From contig NZ_KB898368.1 of the NCBI RefSeq assembly GCF_000377565.1, positions 62,001 through 126,000 on the forward strand: DNA of 64,000 nucleotides, in the 5' to 3' direction. This document shows positions 33,360 through 43,063 of this stretch, one piece after another (positions within the stretch are counted from its first letter, which is position 1; every line of letters starts with the position of its first letter). The DNA is from Rhizobium sp. 2MFCol3.1. GTDB lineage: Bacteria > Pseudomonadota > Alphaproteobacteria > Rhizobiales > Rhizobiaceae. The notes under the pieces were generated by a model that was not told the DNA's origin, did not search any database, and was given only the letters and a program-made list of their open reading frames with translations. Position numbers and translations under genes: made by a program.

Positions 33360-34619
33360 ATGAAAAGACTGATAACCGCAACGCTGCTGGCCACGATGAT
33401 GGCGGGTACGGCGATGGCCGACACGACGCTGAAGCTCGTCGAGGTGATCACCAGCCCCGAGCGCACCGAAACCCTGAAATCGCTTGTCGGCAAATTCGAA
33501 GCCGCCAATCCCGGCACCAAGGTCGACATCATCTCGCTGCCCTGGAACGAAGCGTTCCAGAAGTTCGCGACGATGGTATCGGCGGGCGACACCCCTGACG
33601 TCATGGAAATGCCGGATACCTGGCTCTCGCTCTACGCCAATAACGGCATGCTGGAAAGCCTGGAGCCCTACCTCGAAAAGTGGGAATACACCAAGGGCCT
33701 GACGCCGCGCGCGCTGGAACTCGGCCGCGACGTCAAGAACACCGCCTACATGCTACCGTACGGCTTCTACCTGCGCGCGCTCTTCTACAACAAGAACCTC
33801 TTCAAGGAAGCCGGCGTTTCCGAGCCGCCGAAGACAATGGACGAATTCGTCGCCGCCTCCGAAAAAGTCTCCAAGCTTCCCGGCAAGTCCGGCTACTGCC
33901 TGCGCGGCGGACCGGGCGGCCTGAACGGCTGGGTGATGTTCGGCGCGACGATGGCCGGCTCCAACAAGTTCTTCAACGACGACGGCACCTCGACCATGAA
34001 CAGCGAAGGCTGGACGAAGGGTCTCGAATGGGTCGTCGATCTCTACAAGAAGGGCCTGGCGCCGAAGGACAGCGTCAACTGGGGCTTCAACGAGACGGTC
34101 GCCGGCTTCTATTCCGGCACCTGCGCGATGCTCGACCAGGATCCGGATGCCCTGATCGCGGTTGCCCAGCGCATGAAGCCGGAAGACTTCGGCGTCACCA
34201 AGATGCCGGTCGGTCCGAGCGGCAAGGGCTTTACGACGATCGGCTTCGCCGGCTGGTCGATGTTCACCACCAGCCAGAACAAGGATCTGTCCTGGAAGCT
34301 GATCGAAACGCTTGAATCGCCCGAAGGCAATATCGAGTGGAACAAGCGCACCGGCGCGCTGCCGGTTCACACCTCGGCCGAGAAGGACCCCTTCTACGCG
34401 AGCGAGCAGTTCAAGGGCTGGTTCGACGAGCTGGCCGACAAGAACATCGTCCCGACCGTGATGCCGACCTACCTCGAGGAATTCGCCTTCTTCAAGGATT
34501 CGCTCGCCATCAAGACGACGCAGCAGGCGCTTCTGGGCGATATCACGCCGAAGGAACTGGCTGACCAGTGGGCGGACTATCTGACCAAGGCTCAGCAGAA
34601 GTACCTCGCGAAGAAGTAA
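33360..34619 (+). CDS. ABC sugar-type (CUT1) substrate-binding protein
   Basis: 419 residues. A signal peptide (MKRLITATLLATMMAGTAMA) is followed by a bacterial extracellular solute-binding family 1 protein (IISLPWNEAFQKFATMVSAGDTPDVMEMP). Family members bind mono- or oligosaccharides and some glycosylated compounds. A strong GGAAGGGGGGAA site precedes the ATG. A RIME repeat separates it from the permease genes. Confidence 0.88.
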   Translation: MKRLITATLLATMMAGTAMADTTLKLVEVITSPERTETLKSLVGKFEAANPGTKVDIISLPWNEAFQKFATMVSAGDTPDVMEMPDTWLSLYANNGMLESLEPYLEKWEYTKGLTPRALELGRDVKNTAYMLPYGFYLRALFYNKNLFKEAGVSEPPKTMDEFVAASEKVSKLPGKSGYCLRGGPGGLNGWVMFGATMAGSNKFFNDDGTSTMNSEGWTKGLEWVVDLYKKGLAPKDSVNWGFNETVAGFYSGTCAMLDQDPDALIAVAQRMKPEDFGVTKMPVGPSGKGFTTIGFAGWSMFTTSQNKDLSWKLIETLESPEGNIEWNKRTGALPVHTSAEKDPFYASEQFKGWFDELADKNIVPTVMPTYLEEFAFFKDSLAIKTTQQALLGDITPKELADQWADYLTKAQQKYLAKK

Positions 34620-34649
34620 GCGGGCTCAGAGTGGGGCTTAGAGAGTGGA

Positions 34650-34770
34650 GCCCCCTCATCCGCCTGCCGGCACCTTCTCCCCGTTGGGGAGAAGGGGTTC
34701 CGTCGCAACCTCTCCGTTCCCTTCTCCCCAACGGGGAGAAGGTGGCCTGGTAAGGCCGGATGAGGGGGCC
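34650..34770. repeat. RIME-type palindromic repeat
   Basis: The arms GCCCCCTCATCCGCC (from 34650) and GGCCGGATGAGGGGGC (to about 34769) enclose two inner palindromes built on CTTCTCCCC-GGGGAGAAG (near 34673-34694 and 34730-34742). This is the architecture of the rhizobial intergenic mosaic element (RIME). It lies in the transcript between the binding protein and permease genes and can fold into strong hairpins, likely lowering permease expression relative to the binding protein. Confidence 0.85.
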
Positions 34771-34819
34771 GCGGGCACTACAGCGGGCAAACCGAACGTA
34801 ACCATGAAAGCCGCCCAAG

Positions 34820-35755
34820 ATGACCATGACCGCCGATACGCTCGACAGTCGCCGTGACCGCAGGTCGTGGCTGAAGCGCGTCGCCGATGCCTCGGAACCC
34901 TATCTCTACAGCGCCCCATCGCTCGTCCTCATCATCGCCGTGATGCTGGTGCCGCTGGTGATCGGCGTGTCCTACGCGTTCCGCGATATCCAGCTTCTGA
35001 ACCCCTTTTCCGGCGGCTTTGTCGGGCTGGAGCATTTTCGCGACCTCTCCAAGGACGCCGCCTTCTATGGCGCGCTGAAGAACACGCTCTGGTGGACTGG
35101 TGCCTCGGTCGTGCTGCAGTTCATCTTCGGGCTCATCCTCGCGCTTTTGCTCGACAAGCCGTTCTGGGGCAGGGGCCTCGTCCAGGCGCTGGTGTTCCTG
35201 CCCTGGGCGGTCCCGTCGTTTCTCGCCGGCCTCAACTGGGCCTGGCTGTTCAACCCGGTCATCGGGCCAATCCCGCACTGGCTCTACGCGCTCGGCCTGA
35301 TGAGCGAGCCGCGCAACATCCTGTCCGACCCGCAATATGCCATGTGGGGACCGATCATCGCCAATGTCTGGTGGGGCATTCCCTTCTTCGCCATCACGCT
35401 GCTTGCAGCGCTCCAAGCAATCCCGCGCGACCTTTACGAGGCAGCCTCTATCGACGGCGCCACGTGGTTTCAACGGTTCCGCTCGATCACGCTGCCGTTT
35501 CTCGCCCCAACGATCGCGATCACCGTTCTCCTGCGCACGGTATGGGTGTCGAACTTCGCCGATCTCATCGTCGTCATGACCGGTGGCGGCCCGGCCGACA
35601 GGACGCAGATCGTTGCCAGCTATATCTTCACCCAAGCGTTCAAGCGGCTCGATTTCGGATACGCCTCGGCGATCGCGCTTGTGCTTTTGGTCCTGCTGCT
35701 AGCCTATTCCATGCTGATCATCCTGCTGCGGCAGACACTGCTGAATAAGGATTGA
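34820..35755 (+). CDS. CUT1-type ABC importer permease (MalF/UgpA-like)
   Basis: 311 residues, six to seven transmembrane segments. The EAA loop reads LYEAASIDGATWFQRFRSIT. The first ATG at 34820 has no clear ribosome site; a second ATG two codons on (34826) is equally possible. It pairs with the following permease. Confidence 0.87.
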   Translation: MTMTADTLDSRRDRRSWLKRVADASEPYLYSAPSLVLIIAVMLVPLVIGVSYAFRDIQLLNPFSGGFVGLEHFRDLSKDAAFYGALKNTLWWTGASVVLQFIFGLILALLLDKPFWGRGLVQALVFLPWAVPSFLAGLNWAWLFNPVIGPIPHWLYALGLMSEPRNILSDPQYAMWGPIIANVWWGIPFFAITLLAALQAIPRDLYEAASIDGATWFQRFRSITLPFLAPTIAITVLLRTVWVSNFADLIVVMTGGGPADRTQIVASYIFTQAFKRLDFGYASAIALVLLVLLLAYSMLIILLRQTLLNKD

Positions 35756-35758
35756 GCC

Positions 35759-36589
35759 ATGAGACGACCCCACATCCCCACCATCGCGCACCGTCTGGCC
35801 ATCCTGTGTTACATCGTTTTCGCGCTGTTTCCGCTGTTCTGGCTGCTCAAGGTTTCCGTCACGCCGAACGACCTTCTCTATTCCGAGGGTGTGCGGATGT
35901 GGCCGTCGCGCACGACCTGGGAGCACTATAGCTTCGTTCTCCAGCACAGCGCGTTTCCGACATTCTTCAAGAACAGCCTGATCGTGTCGGCCTCGACCGC
36001 CGTCGTCGTCACCATCTGTGCCTCGCTTTCGGGCTACGCGCTCTCGCGGTTCAATTTCCGGGCGAAATACTGGATCGTGGCGCTGATGCTGCTCACCCAG
36101 ATGTTCCCGCTGGTCATGCTGGTCGCGCCGATCTTCAAGATCCTGACGCCGTTGCATCTCACGAACAGCCTCACCGGCCTCGTCGTCGTCTACACCGCCT
36201 TCAACGTCCCCTTCGCGACGTTCCTGATGCAGTCCTTCTTCGACGGCATTCCGAAGGATCTCGAGGAGGCCGCGATGATCGACGGCGCGACGCAATTCAC
36301 CGCGTTTCGCCAGATCATCCTGCCGCTGACATTGCCGGGCATCGCCGCCACGCTCGGCTTCGTCTTCACCGCGGCGTGGAGCGAGTTGCTCTTCGCGCTG
36401 ATGCTGATCAACGGCAACGACGCCGCGACCTTCCCGGTCGGGCTGCTGACCTTCGTGGGTAAATTCTCGGTCGATTTCGGACAGATGATGGCGGCGGGTG
36501 TTCTCGCGCTCATCCCGGCCGGTCTCTTCTTCCTTCTCATCCAGCGTTACCTCGTCCAGGGCCTGACGGCCGGCGCGGTCAAGGGTTAA
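35759..36589 (+). CDS. CUT1-type ABC importer permease (MalG/UgpE-like)
   Basis: 276 residues with six transmembrane segments; the EAA loop reads LEEAAMIDGATQFTAFRQII. It starts 3 bases after the previous permease stop and precedes the ATPase gene by 4 bases. Confidence 0.88.
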   Translation: MRRPHIPTIAHRLAILCYIVFALFPLFWLLKVSVTPNDLLYSEGVRMWPSRTTWEHYSFVLQHSAFPTFFKNSLIVSASTAVVVTICASLSGYALSRFNFRAKYWIVALMLLTQMFPLVMLVAPIFKILTPLHLTNSLTGLVVVYTAFNVPFATFLMQSFFDGIPKDLEEAAMIDGATQFTAFRQIILPLTLPGIAATLGFVFTAAWSELLFALMLINGNDAATFPVGLLTFVGKFSVDFGQMMAAGVLALIPAGLFFLLIQRYLVQGLTAGAVKG

Positions 36590-36593
36590 TCAC

Positions 36594-37652
<1,059 letters not shown>

Positions 37653-37658
37653 TCGGCT

Positions 37659-38795
37659 CTACGTCTCGAAGATCAAGAGGACATAGGCGACGAAGAGAAC
37701 GAGGTGCACTGCTCCCTGCATCAGATGCGTGCGGCCGCTGGAAAAGGTGATGATGCTCAAGGCGAGCGTCAGCACCAGCATGATTGGGCTGCTGTGATCG
37801 AGGCCGAGAATGACGGGGTTTCCCGTGAGATGGCTGATGACAAGCATGGCGGGGACGGTGAGGCCGATGGTCGAAAGCACCGAGCCGAGAAAGATGTTCA
37901 CCGATCGCTGCAGGTGGTTGGCGACCGATGCGCGCACCGCGCTGATCGCCTCGGGCGTCGCCACCAGAACGGCCATGATTACGCCGCCGAGGGCCGCCGG
38001 CGCTCGCAGCGTTTCGATGAAGTAATCGATCGGCGGCGCCAGTTGCTCGACCAGGAACACGACCAGCGACATATAGAGAGCGAGCATCACAATCGGCCAC
38101 CAGAGCGGCCCCTGATGATCGGCGTGATGGCTCTGCGGCATCGCTTCCTCGGCATCGTCGATGAAAAAGCCCCGGTGGCGTCCTGTCTGTAGCATCAGGA
38201 ACACGCCGTAGAGCCCGACCGAGATGAACGCCAGCACCGTCTGCTGAACGGTCGAATAGCCCGGTCCGCCGCTGGGATGGGTAAAGTTCGGCATGATCAT
38301 GCTGAGCGTCGCCAAAGGCACGATCACGCCGAGATAGGCGTTCGCGCCCTGCAGATTATGCCGCTGCTCATGCCGCCGCCAGGCGCCGAGGAGCAGCGAT
38401 AGCCCTACCATTCCGTTCAGGATGATCATGACGACAGCAAAGAGCGTATCGCGCACCAGCGTCGGGTTGTTTTCGCCGTGCTGCATCACGGCGGTGATCG
38501 CCACGACCTCGATCGTGGTGATCGCGAGCGTCAGTATCAGCGTTCCGTAAGGCTCCCCCAGGCGCTCGGCAAGGTGATCTGCATGCCGCACGACTGCCAG
38601 TGCCGAGCCGAGAACGACAGAGAAGAGCCAGATGAAGATGAGCGTCAGCCAAAGGGGATTGGAAAGCAGCGCGAACAGCGCCGGACCGTGAAACAGGAAA
38701 GCAAGGCTGGTGAGCGCGCTGATCGCAAGGAACCACTCCCGCTGCAGCAAGCTACCAATGGGAGGGCGGTGCAGCGTTCCCGCATCAGCTGTCAC
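37659..38795 (-). CDS. chaA: Calcium/proton antiporter (ChaA-like)
   Basis: Inner-membrane cation exchanger of the CaCA superfamily with about ten to eleven transmembrane segments. The two inverted alpha-repeats are visible: GTLILTLAITTIEVVAI and LVATPEAISAVRASVANHLQ, each with the acidic ion-binding residue. The N-terminus is uncertain: a GTG at 38795 preceded by GGGGGA gives 378 residues, close to E. coli ChaA (366), whereas an in-frame ATG at 38864 adds 23 unconserved residues. It expels Ca2+ or Na+/K+ at alkaline pH in E. coli. Confidence 0.87.
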   Translation of the reverse strand: MTADAGTLHRPPIGSLLQREWFLAISALTSLAFLFHGPALFALLSNPLWLTLIFIWLFSVVLGSALAVVRHADHLAERLGEPYGTLILTLAITTIEVVAITAVMQHGENNPTLVRDTLFAVVMIILNGMVGLSLLLGAWRRHEQRHNLQGANAYLGVIVPLATLSMIMPNFTHPSGGPGYSTVQQTVLAFISVGLYGVFLMLQTGRHRGFFIDDAEEAMPQSHHADHQGPLWWPIVMLALYMSLVVFLVEQLAPPIDYFIETLRAPAALGGVIMAVLVATPEAISAVRASVANHLQRSVNIFLGSVLSTIGLTVPAMLVISHLTGNPVILGLDHSSPIMLVLTLALSIITFSSGRTHLMQGAVHLVLFVAYVLLIFET

Positions 38796-38903
38796 GTCGC
38801 AATTCCCCCGCAGGTTTCCGCCTGAGATGATGAAAGCACGGGCCTCGACCGGCCTCAAGCTCAAATCAACCGAGCGTTTCGCGCGAGGTCTCTATCTTTG
38901 GGG

Positions 38904-39833
38904 TCAGAGGTTGCGTTTGCTGTGGGCGATGAACGCCCGCACAGCCGGAGATGCTTCGGTCTTTCTGTAGGCGACGACGAGATCGGACGTTACGTTGGCA
39001 TGCGGCAGCGGGACATACCGGATACCCGGCAGCCTGACGCATTCGAGCGATTTCGGCACGATCGCCACGCCCGCGCCGATCGCTACCATGCTGCCGATAC
39101 CTGTGAAGTCCCAGGACGTGGAATTGATGTTCGGCTCGAAGCCCTCTTCCTTGCAGGCAGCAAAGGTCGTGCCGTGGAAGCCGACGTCGCGCGGTTGCTG
39201 CGGCGTCAGGAAAGTTTCGCCAGCGAGAACGGCTAGATTGGCGGCGCCTCGCTCCAGCGTCAGCGGATGTCCATCCGGCACCATCAGGACGATGGGCTCG
39301 CGGCGGATGATGTGGGTCGCAAGGCCATCCGGGATAGGGGCAGGGCCGCGGATGAAGGCGAAATCAAGCAGTCCTTCGACGATGCGGGCGAGCTGCTTGC
39401 GCAGCTCCATCTCCGTCAGTTCGATCTCCACGCCGAAATGATCGCGCTTGTAGGCCTTGATCGATTGCACAACCGCGCCGGAATAGGCGGCCGAGGCCAC
39501 ATATCCGATGGAGACCCGCCCCGTCTCGCCGCGACTGACCCTGTTGACCGCCACCATCGCCACATCCGCCTGCGCAAGGATCTTGGTCGCTTCGTCGTAG
39601 AGCACCTGACCGGACTGGGTGAGATGGACGGATCGTCTCGTGCGATCGAGCAGCGATGTTCCGAGGATCTCCTCGAGGCTCATGATCTGCTGGCTCAGGC
39701 CCGGCTGCGCGATGCCGAGCCTTGCGGCCGCGCGCTCGAAATTGCGCTCCTCGACAAGCGCCACGAAATATTTGAGGTGCCGCAGTTCAAAGGAAGGGTA
39801 GCGGGCAGGCCTTCGTGAGTCCGTGTTGGTCAT
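38904..39833 (-). CDS. LysR-family transcriptional regulator
   Basis: 309 residues. Winged helix LRHLKYFVALVEERNFERAAARLGIAQPGLSQQI, then a two-lobed effector domain (RVSIGYVASAAYSGAV; DFAFIRGPAPIPDG). The helix-turn-helix and linker resemble the BenM/CatM branch. It lies upstream of the antiporter gene on the same strand and diverges from the siderophore receptor gene with a 132-base gap. Its target cannot be decided from sequence. Confidence 0.88.
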   Translation of the reverse strand: MTNTDSRRPARYPSFELRHLKYFVALVEERNFERAAARLGIAQPGLSQQIMSLEEILGTSLLDRTRRSVHLTQSGQVLYDEATKILAQADVAMVAVNRVSRGETGRVSIGYVASAAYSGAVVQSIKAYKRDHFGVEIELTEMELRKQLARIVEGLLDFAFIRGPAPIPDGLATHIIRREPIVLMVPDGHPLTLERGAANLAVLAGETFLTPQQPRDVGFHGTTFAACKEEGFEPNINSTSWDFTGIGSMVAIGAGVAIVPKSLECVRLPGIRYVPLPHANVTSDLVVAYRKTEASPAVRAFIAHSKRNL

Positions 39834-39965
39834 GTGACGCCCGCTTCAGAATAATTACAAACTATGAGTGTCTAAAAATATCATAATCAAGAATGATGAA
39901 AATACCCCCTGTCATTTATTGGATGAAATAGGATAAGGTGACTAAACAAGTCCAGTTTTCGGATC

Positions 39966-42137
39966 GTGACTGGATTGGGCGACAGAGTGGCAAGACACCT
40001 TAGTTTCATGGAAGCGCTGGCAGCAACGGCAGTGGTAGGCGTATCGGTATCGGCTCCGGGCCAGTTGCGCGCCGAGGATGGCGACAGCGCAACAGCGCTT
40101 GCACCGATCACCGTGCAAGCCAAGGGCGCGGAAGATCCAAAGGGCCCCGTAAAGGGTTTCGTCGCGAAAACCAGCTCGACGGCGACCAAGACGGGGACGC
40201 CGCTACTTGAGACCCAGCAATCCATTTCGGTCGTCACCACCGATCAGATCCGCGCACAGGGCGCCGAAACGGTCGGGCAGGCGGTCGAATACACACCTGG
40301 CGTTTCCGGCACGCCCTACGGCTCCGACCCACGTTTCGATTCGCCGCGAATCCGGGGTTTCGATGGTCGCCAGTCGCAATATCTGAATGGCCTGAAGATG
40401 ATGCGCACCGCCGGCGCGCCTGCGGTCGATCCCTACCAGCTGGAGCGCATCGAGGTCCTGAGGGGACCGGCATCGGTCATGTACGGCCAGGGCAATCCCG
40501 GCGGCATGATCAATCTGATCAGCAAGCGGCCGGTGTTCGAGCGCTTCGGCGAAGTTGGCCTGCAGGCCGGAAGCTATGACACCTACGGCTCGTTCTTCGA
40601 TGTGGGCGGTCCGCTCAGCGACGGCTCGGACTTCGCCTATCGCGTCACGGGGCTCGTGCGCGCCGCTGGTGCCCAGACGGATAACCTCGATAACGATCGT
40701 TACTTCATCGCGCCGGCGCTGACATGGCAGCCCGATGACGACACCAAGCTGACGATCCTCACCAGCGTCCAGCACGACAATCCGAGCACCCCATCCAGCC
40801 TGCCGGCCCAGCTGACACTCAACGCAACCGGCAACCGCCTCTCTCGCGACTTCTTCGTCGGCGATGAGAGCTTCGACCATTCGTCGCGGACGCTGACAAA
40901 CCTCGGCTACGAGTTCGAACATCGCCTGAACGACGTCTGGACCTTCCGCCAGAATGTTCGCTATTCCAATTTCGACTGGAATTACCAGGCGCTCGGCATG
41001 GCCACCTCAGGTCTTGCAGCCGATGGCCGGACCATCAATCGCAATGCGACCTTCCAGGACGAAAACCTCAACACCTTCAACATCGACAACAACTTCCTGG
41101 CCGAATTCGACACCGGCGATGTCGATCACAAACTGCTTGTCGGCCTCGACTACCGGTACTTCTCGAACGATGCCAGCACACAGTTCTGGAGCGCGACGCC
41201 GCTTGATGCGTTCAATCCCGTCTATGGTGGTCCGATCAGGCTGACGTCCAAGACGACGGACGCGCATGTCGTCTCCGACCTGCAGCAGCTCGGCATCTAT
41301 ATCCAGGACGAGATGTCCTACAACAACTGGCGCGCGACGCTTGGCCTCCGGCAGGATTGGGCGAGCACAAGTGGCACTTCGTTGAATGGAAGAACTAATG
41401 TCGAGCGGTCGCTCGACAAGGATGATCAAAAGCTGACCGGCCGCGCCGGGCTGGGCTACGTTTTCGATAACGGCATCGCGCCCTATGTCAGCTACGCCAC
41501 CTCCTTCGAGCCGGTTCCGGTGCCGACGACAGGCCAGCTGCTGGACCCGACGACAGGCAAGCAGGTGGAGATCGGCGTCAAGTATCAGCCCGAGGGCTGG
41601 AACGGCTTCTTCTCCGCCGCCGTCTTCGATCTCCGCCAGAATAATGTGTCCAACACGGTCGCTCTTCCCGGCGGCGGAACGACGATCGCGCAGATCGGTG
41701 AGGTGCATGCGCGAGGCGTCGAACTCGAAGGTGTGGCAAGTCTCACCGACGGGCTGGACCTGCACGCAGCCTACACGTACATGGACACGGAAATTCTGGG
41801 GCGAACGGACAATGGCAAGCGCCTGGACAACGTTCCGGCAAACGCGGCAAGCCTATGGCTCGACTACACCTTCAAGGAGGGGAGCGATCTTGATGGCTTC
41901 GGCATCGGCGGTGGCGTGAGATATGTGGGACAGCGCTATGGCGATACCGCCAATACATTCGATCTCGGTGGCGTGGCGCTTCTCGATGCGGCGATCCGCT
42001 ACAAGAAGGATGGTGTTACCGCGTCGCTCAATCTCAAGAACATTGCGGACAAGAATTATGTCTCAAGCTGCTCCTCGTTCGGCTGCACCTATGGTGATGG
42101 TCGCACGGTCATGGCCAGGTTGAGTTTTGCCTGGTAG
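39966..42137 (+). CDS. fhuA: TonB-dependent ferric hydroxamate receptor (FhuA-like)
   Basis: Outer-membrane barrel of 723 residues importing ferric siderophores with TonB energy. A signal segment is followed by the plug domain (LETQQSISVVTTDQI, ERIEVLRGPASVMYGQGNPGG) and beta strands ending in the barrel signature ARLSFAW with the terminal aromatic residue. The conserved C-terminal pair in SSCSSFGCTYGDGR is typical of ferrichrome-type receptors. It starts the fhuA-fhuD-fhuB set. I saw no convincing RirA, Fur or Irr box in the 132 bases upstream. Confidence 0.88.
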   Translation: MTGLGDRVARHLSFMEALAATAVVGVSVSAPGQLRAEDGDSATALAPITVQAKGAEDPKGPVKGFVAKTSSTATKTGTPLLETQQSISVVTTDQIRAQGAETVGQAVEYTPGVSGTPYGSDPRFDSPRIRGFDGRQSQYLNGLKMMRTAGAPAVDPYQLERIEVLRGPASVMYGQGNPGGMINLISKRPVFERFGEVGLQAGSYDTYGSFFDVGGPLSDGSDFAYRVTGLVRAAGAQTDNLDNDRYFIAPALTWQPDDDTKLTILTSVQHDNPSTPSSLPAQLTLNATGNRLSRDFFVGDESFDHSSRTLTNLGYEFEHRLNDVWTFRQNVRYSNFDWNYQALGMATSGLAADGRTINRNATFQDENLNTFNIDNNFLAEFDTGDVDHKLLVGLDYRYFSNDASTQFWSATPLDAFNPVYGGPIRLTSKTTDAHVVSDLQQLGIYIQDEMSYNNWRATLGLRQDWASTSGTSLNGRTNVERSLDKDDQKLTGRAGLGYVFDNGIAPYVSYATSFEPVPVPTTGQLLDPTTGKQVEIGVKYQPEGWNGFFSAAVFDLRQNNVSNTVALPGGGTTIAQIGEVHARGVELEGVASLTDGLDLHAAYTYMDTEILGRTDNGKRLDNVPANAASLWLDYTFKEGSDLDGFGIGGGVRYVGQRYGDTANTFDLGGVALLDAAIRYKKDGVTASLNLKNIADKNYVSSCSSFGCTYGDGRTVMARLSFAW

Positions 42138-42157
42138 GCGGCAGATAAAGTGGGCGT

Positions 42158-43063
42158 ATGATTTCAGACAATTCCAATAAATCAGCTCTGATTGGGCGGC
42201 GGCAGGCTCTTGGCCTGCTCGCTGCCCTTGCCGTTGCATGGGATGCGAAGGCGGCGATAACGCCAAGCCGCATCGCGGCGATCGACTGGGCGATGCTCGA
42301 AACCCTGATGGCGCTCGGCGTGACCCCGATCGCGGCGACCGAGCTTCTTCAGTTTCGCATCGATTCCGTCGAGCCGGACATGCCGGCCTCGGTCGTCGAT
42401 CTCGGTTTGCGCGGCTCGCCCAACTTCGAGCTGCTTCACCTGCTGAGGCCTGAACTCATCCTGATCTCGCCCTTTTATGTCAGGCATCAGCCGGCGCTGG
42501 AGGCGATCGCCCCCGTCTACTCGCTGCCTTTCTACGTCCAGGGCGAACCGCCCTATGCCAAGGCGCTCAACGCGGTCTCGCAACTGGGTGATCTGCTCGA
42601 TCGCGCGGATGCCGCGGTCAAAGTGCTGGCCGATCAGGACGCATTGCTGGCAGGCCTTCGCCAGCAGCTCGCTCCGTTCGCGGCGCGGCCGACCTACATC
42701 ATCAATATCGGCGATTCCCGTCACTTTCGCGCCTTCGGCGCCGACAGCATGTTCGGAGACATCCTGCAGCGGCTCGGCCTGCCGAATGCCTGGACGGACC
42801 GATCGCGCTTCACCTTCGCAGCACCGGTGCCAATGGAAAACCTCGCCGCCAATCCCGAGGCGCGTATCGTCATCGTCTCCGATATCCCCGTCGAGGCGCG
42901 TAGCAGCCTGCGCAACAGCATGATCTGGAAGTCGCTCAAGCCGGTGAAAGAAGGCCGTGTCGTCAACATCGGCAACGCCAACCCCTATGGCGGCATCACA
43001 GCCGGCCTTCGCTTCGCGCGGCTCTTGAGCGAAGCGCTCGTCAAAGGCGGAGAGACGCTTTGA
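42158..43063 (+). CDS. fhuD: Iron-siderophore periplasmic binding protein (FhuD-like)
   Basis: 301 residues, with a short signal containing GRRQALGLLAALAVAWDAKA. The binding-protein fold has the single long helix between lobes typical of class III receptors. RIAAIDWAMLETLMALGVTPI and PELILISPFYVRHQPALEAIAPV match FhuD. The stop overlaps the permease start by ATGA. Ligand inferred to be a hydroxamate from the FhuA-like neighbour. Confidence 0.87.
   Translation: MISDNSNKSALIGRRQALGLLAALAVAWDAKAAITPSRIAAIDWAMLETLMALGVTPIAATELLQFRIDSVEPDMPASVVDLGLRGSPNFELLHLLRPELILISPFYVRHQPALEAIAPVYSLPFYVQGEPPYAKALNAVSQLGDLLDRADAAVKVLADQDALLAGLRQQLAPFAARPTYIINIGDSRHFRAFGADSMFGDILQRLGLPNAWTDRSRFTFAAPVPMENLAANPEARIVIVSDIPVEARSSLRNSMIWKSLKPVKEGRVVNIGNANPYGGITAGLRFARLLSEALVKGGETL

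Noticed and set aside
39834..39965. Possible iron-responsive box before fhuA
   Set aside because: I looked for RirA (TGA-N9-TCA), Fur and Irr patterns and found none with correct spacing.
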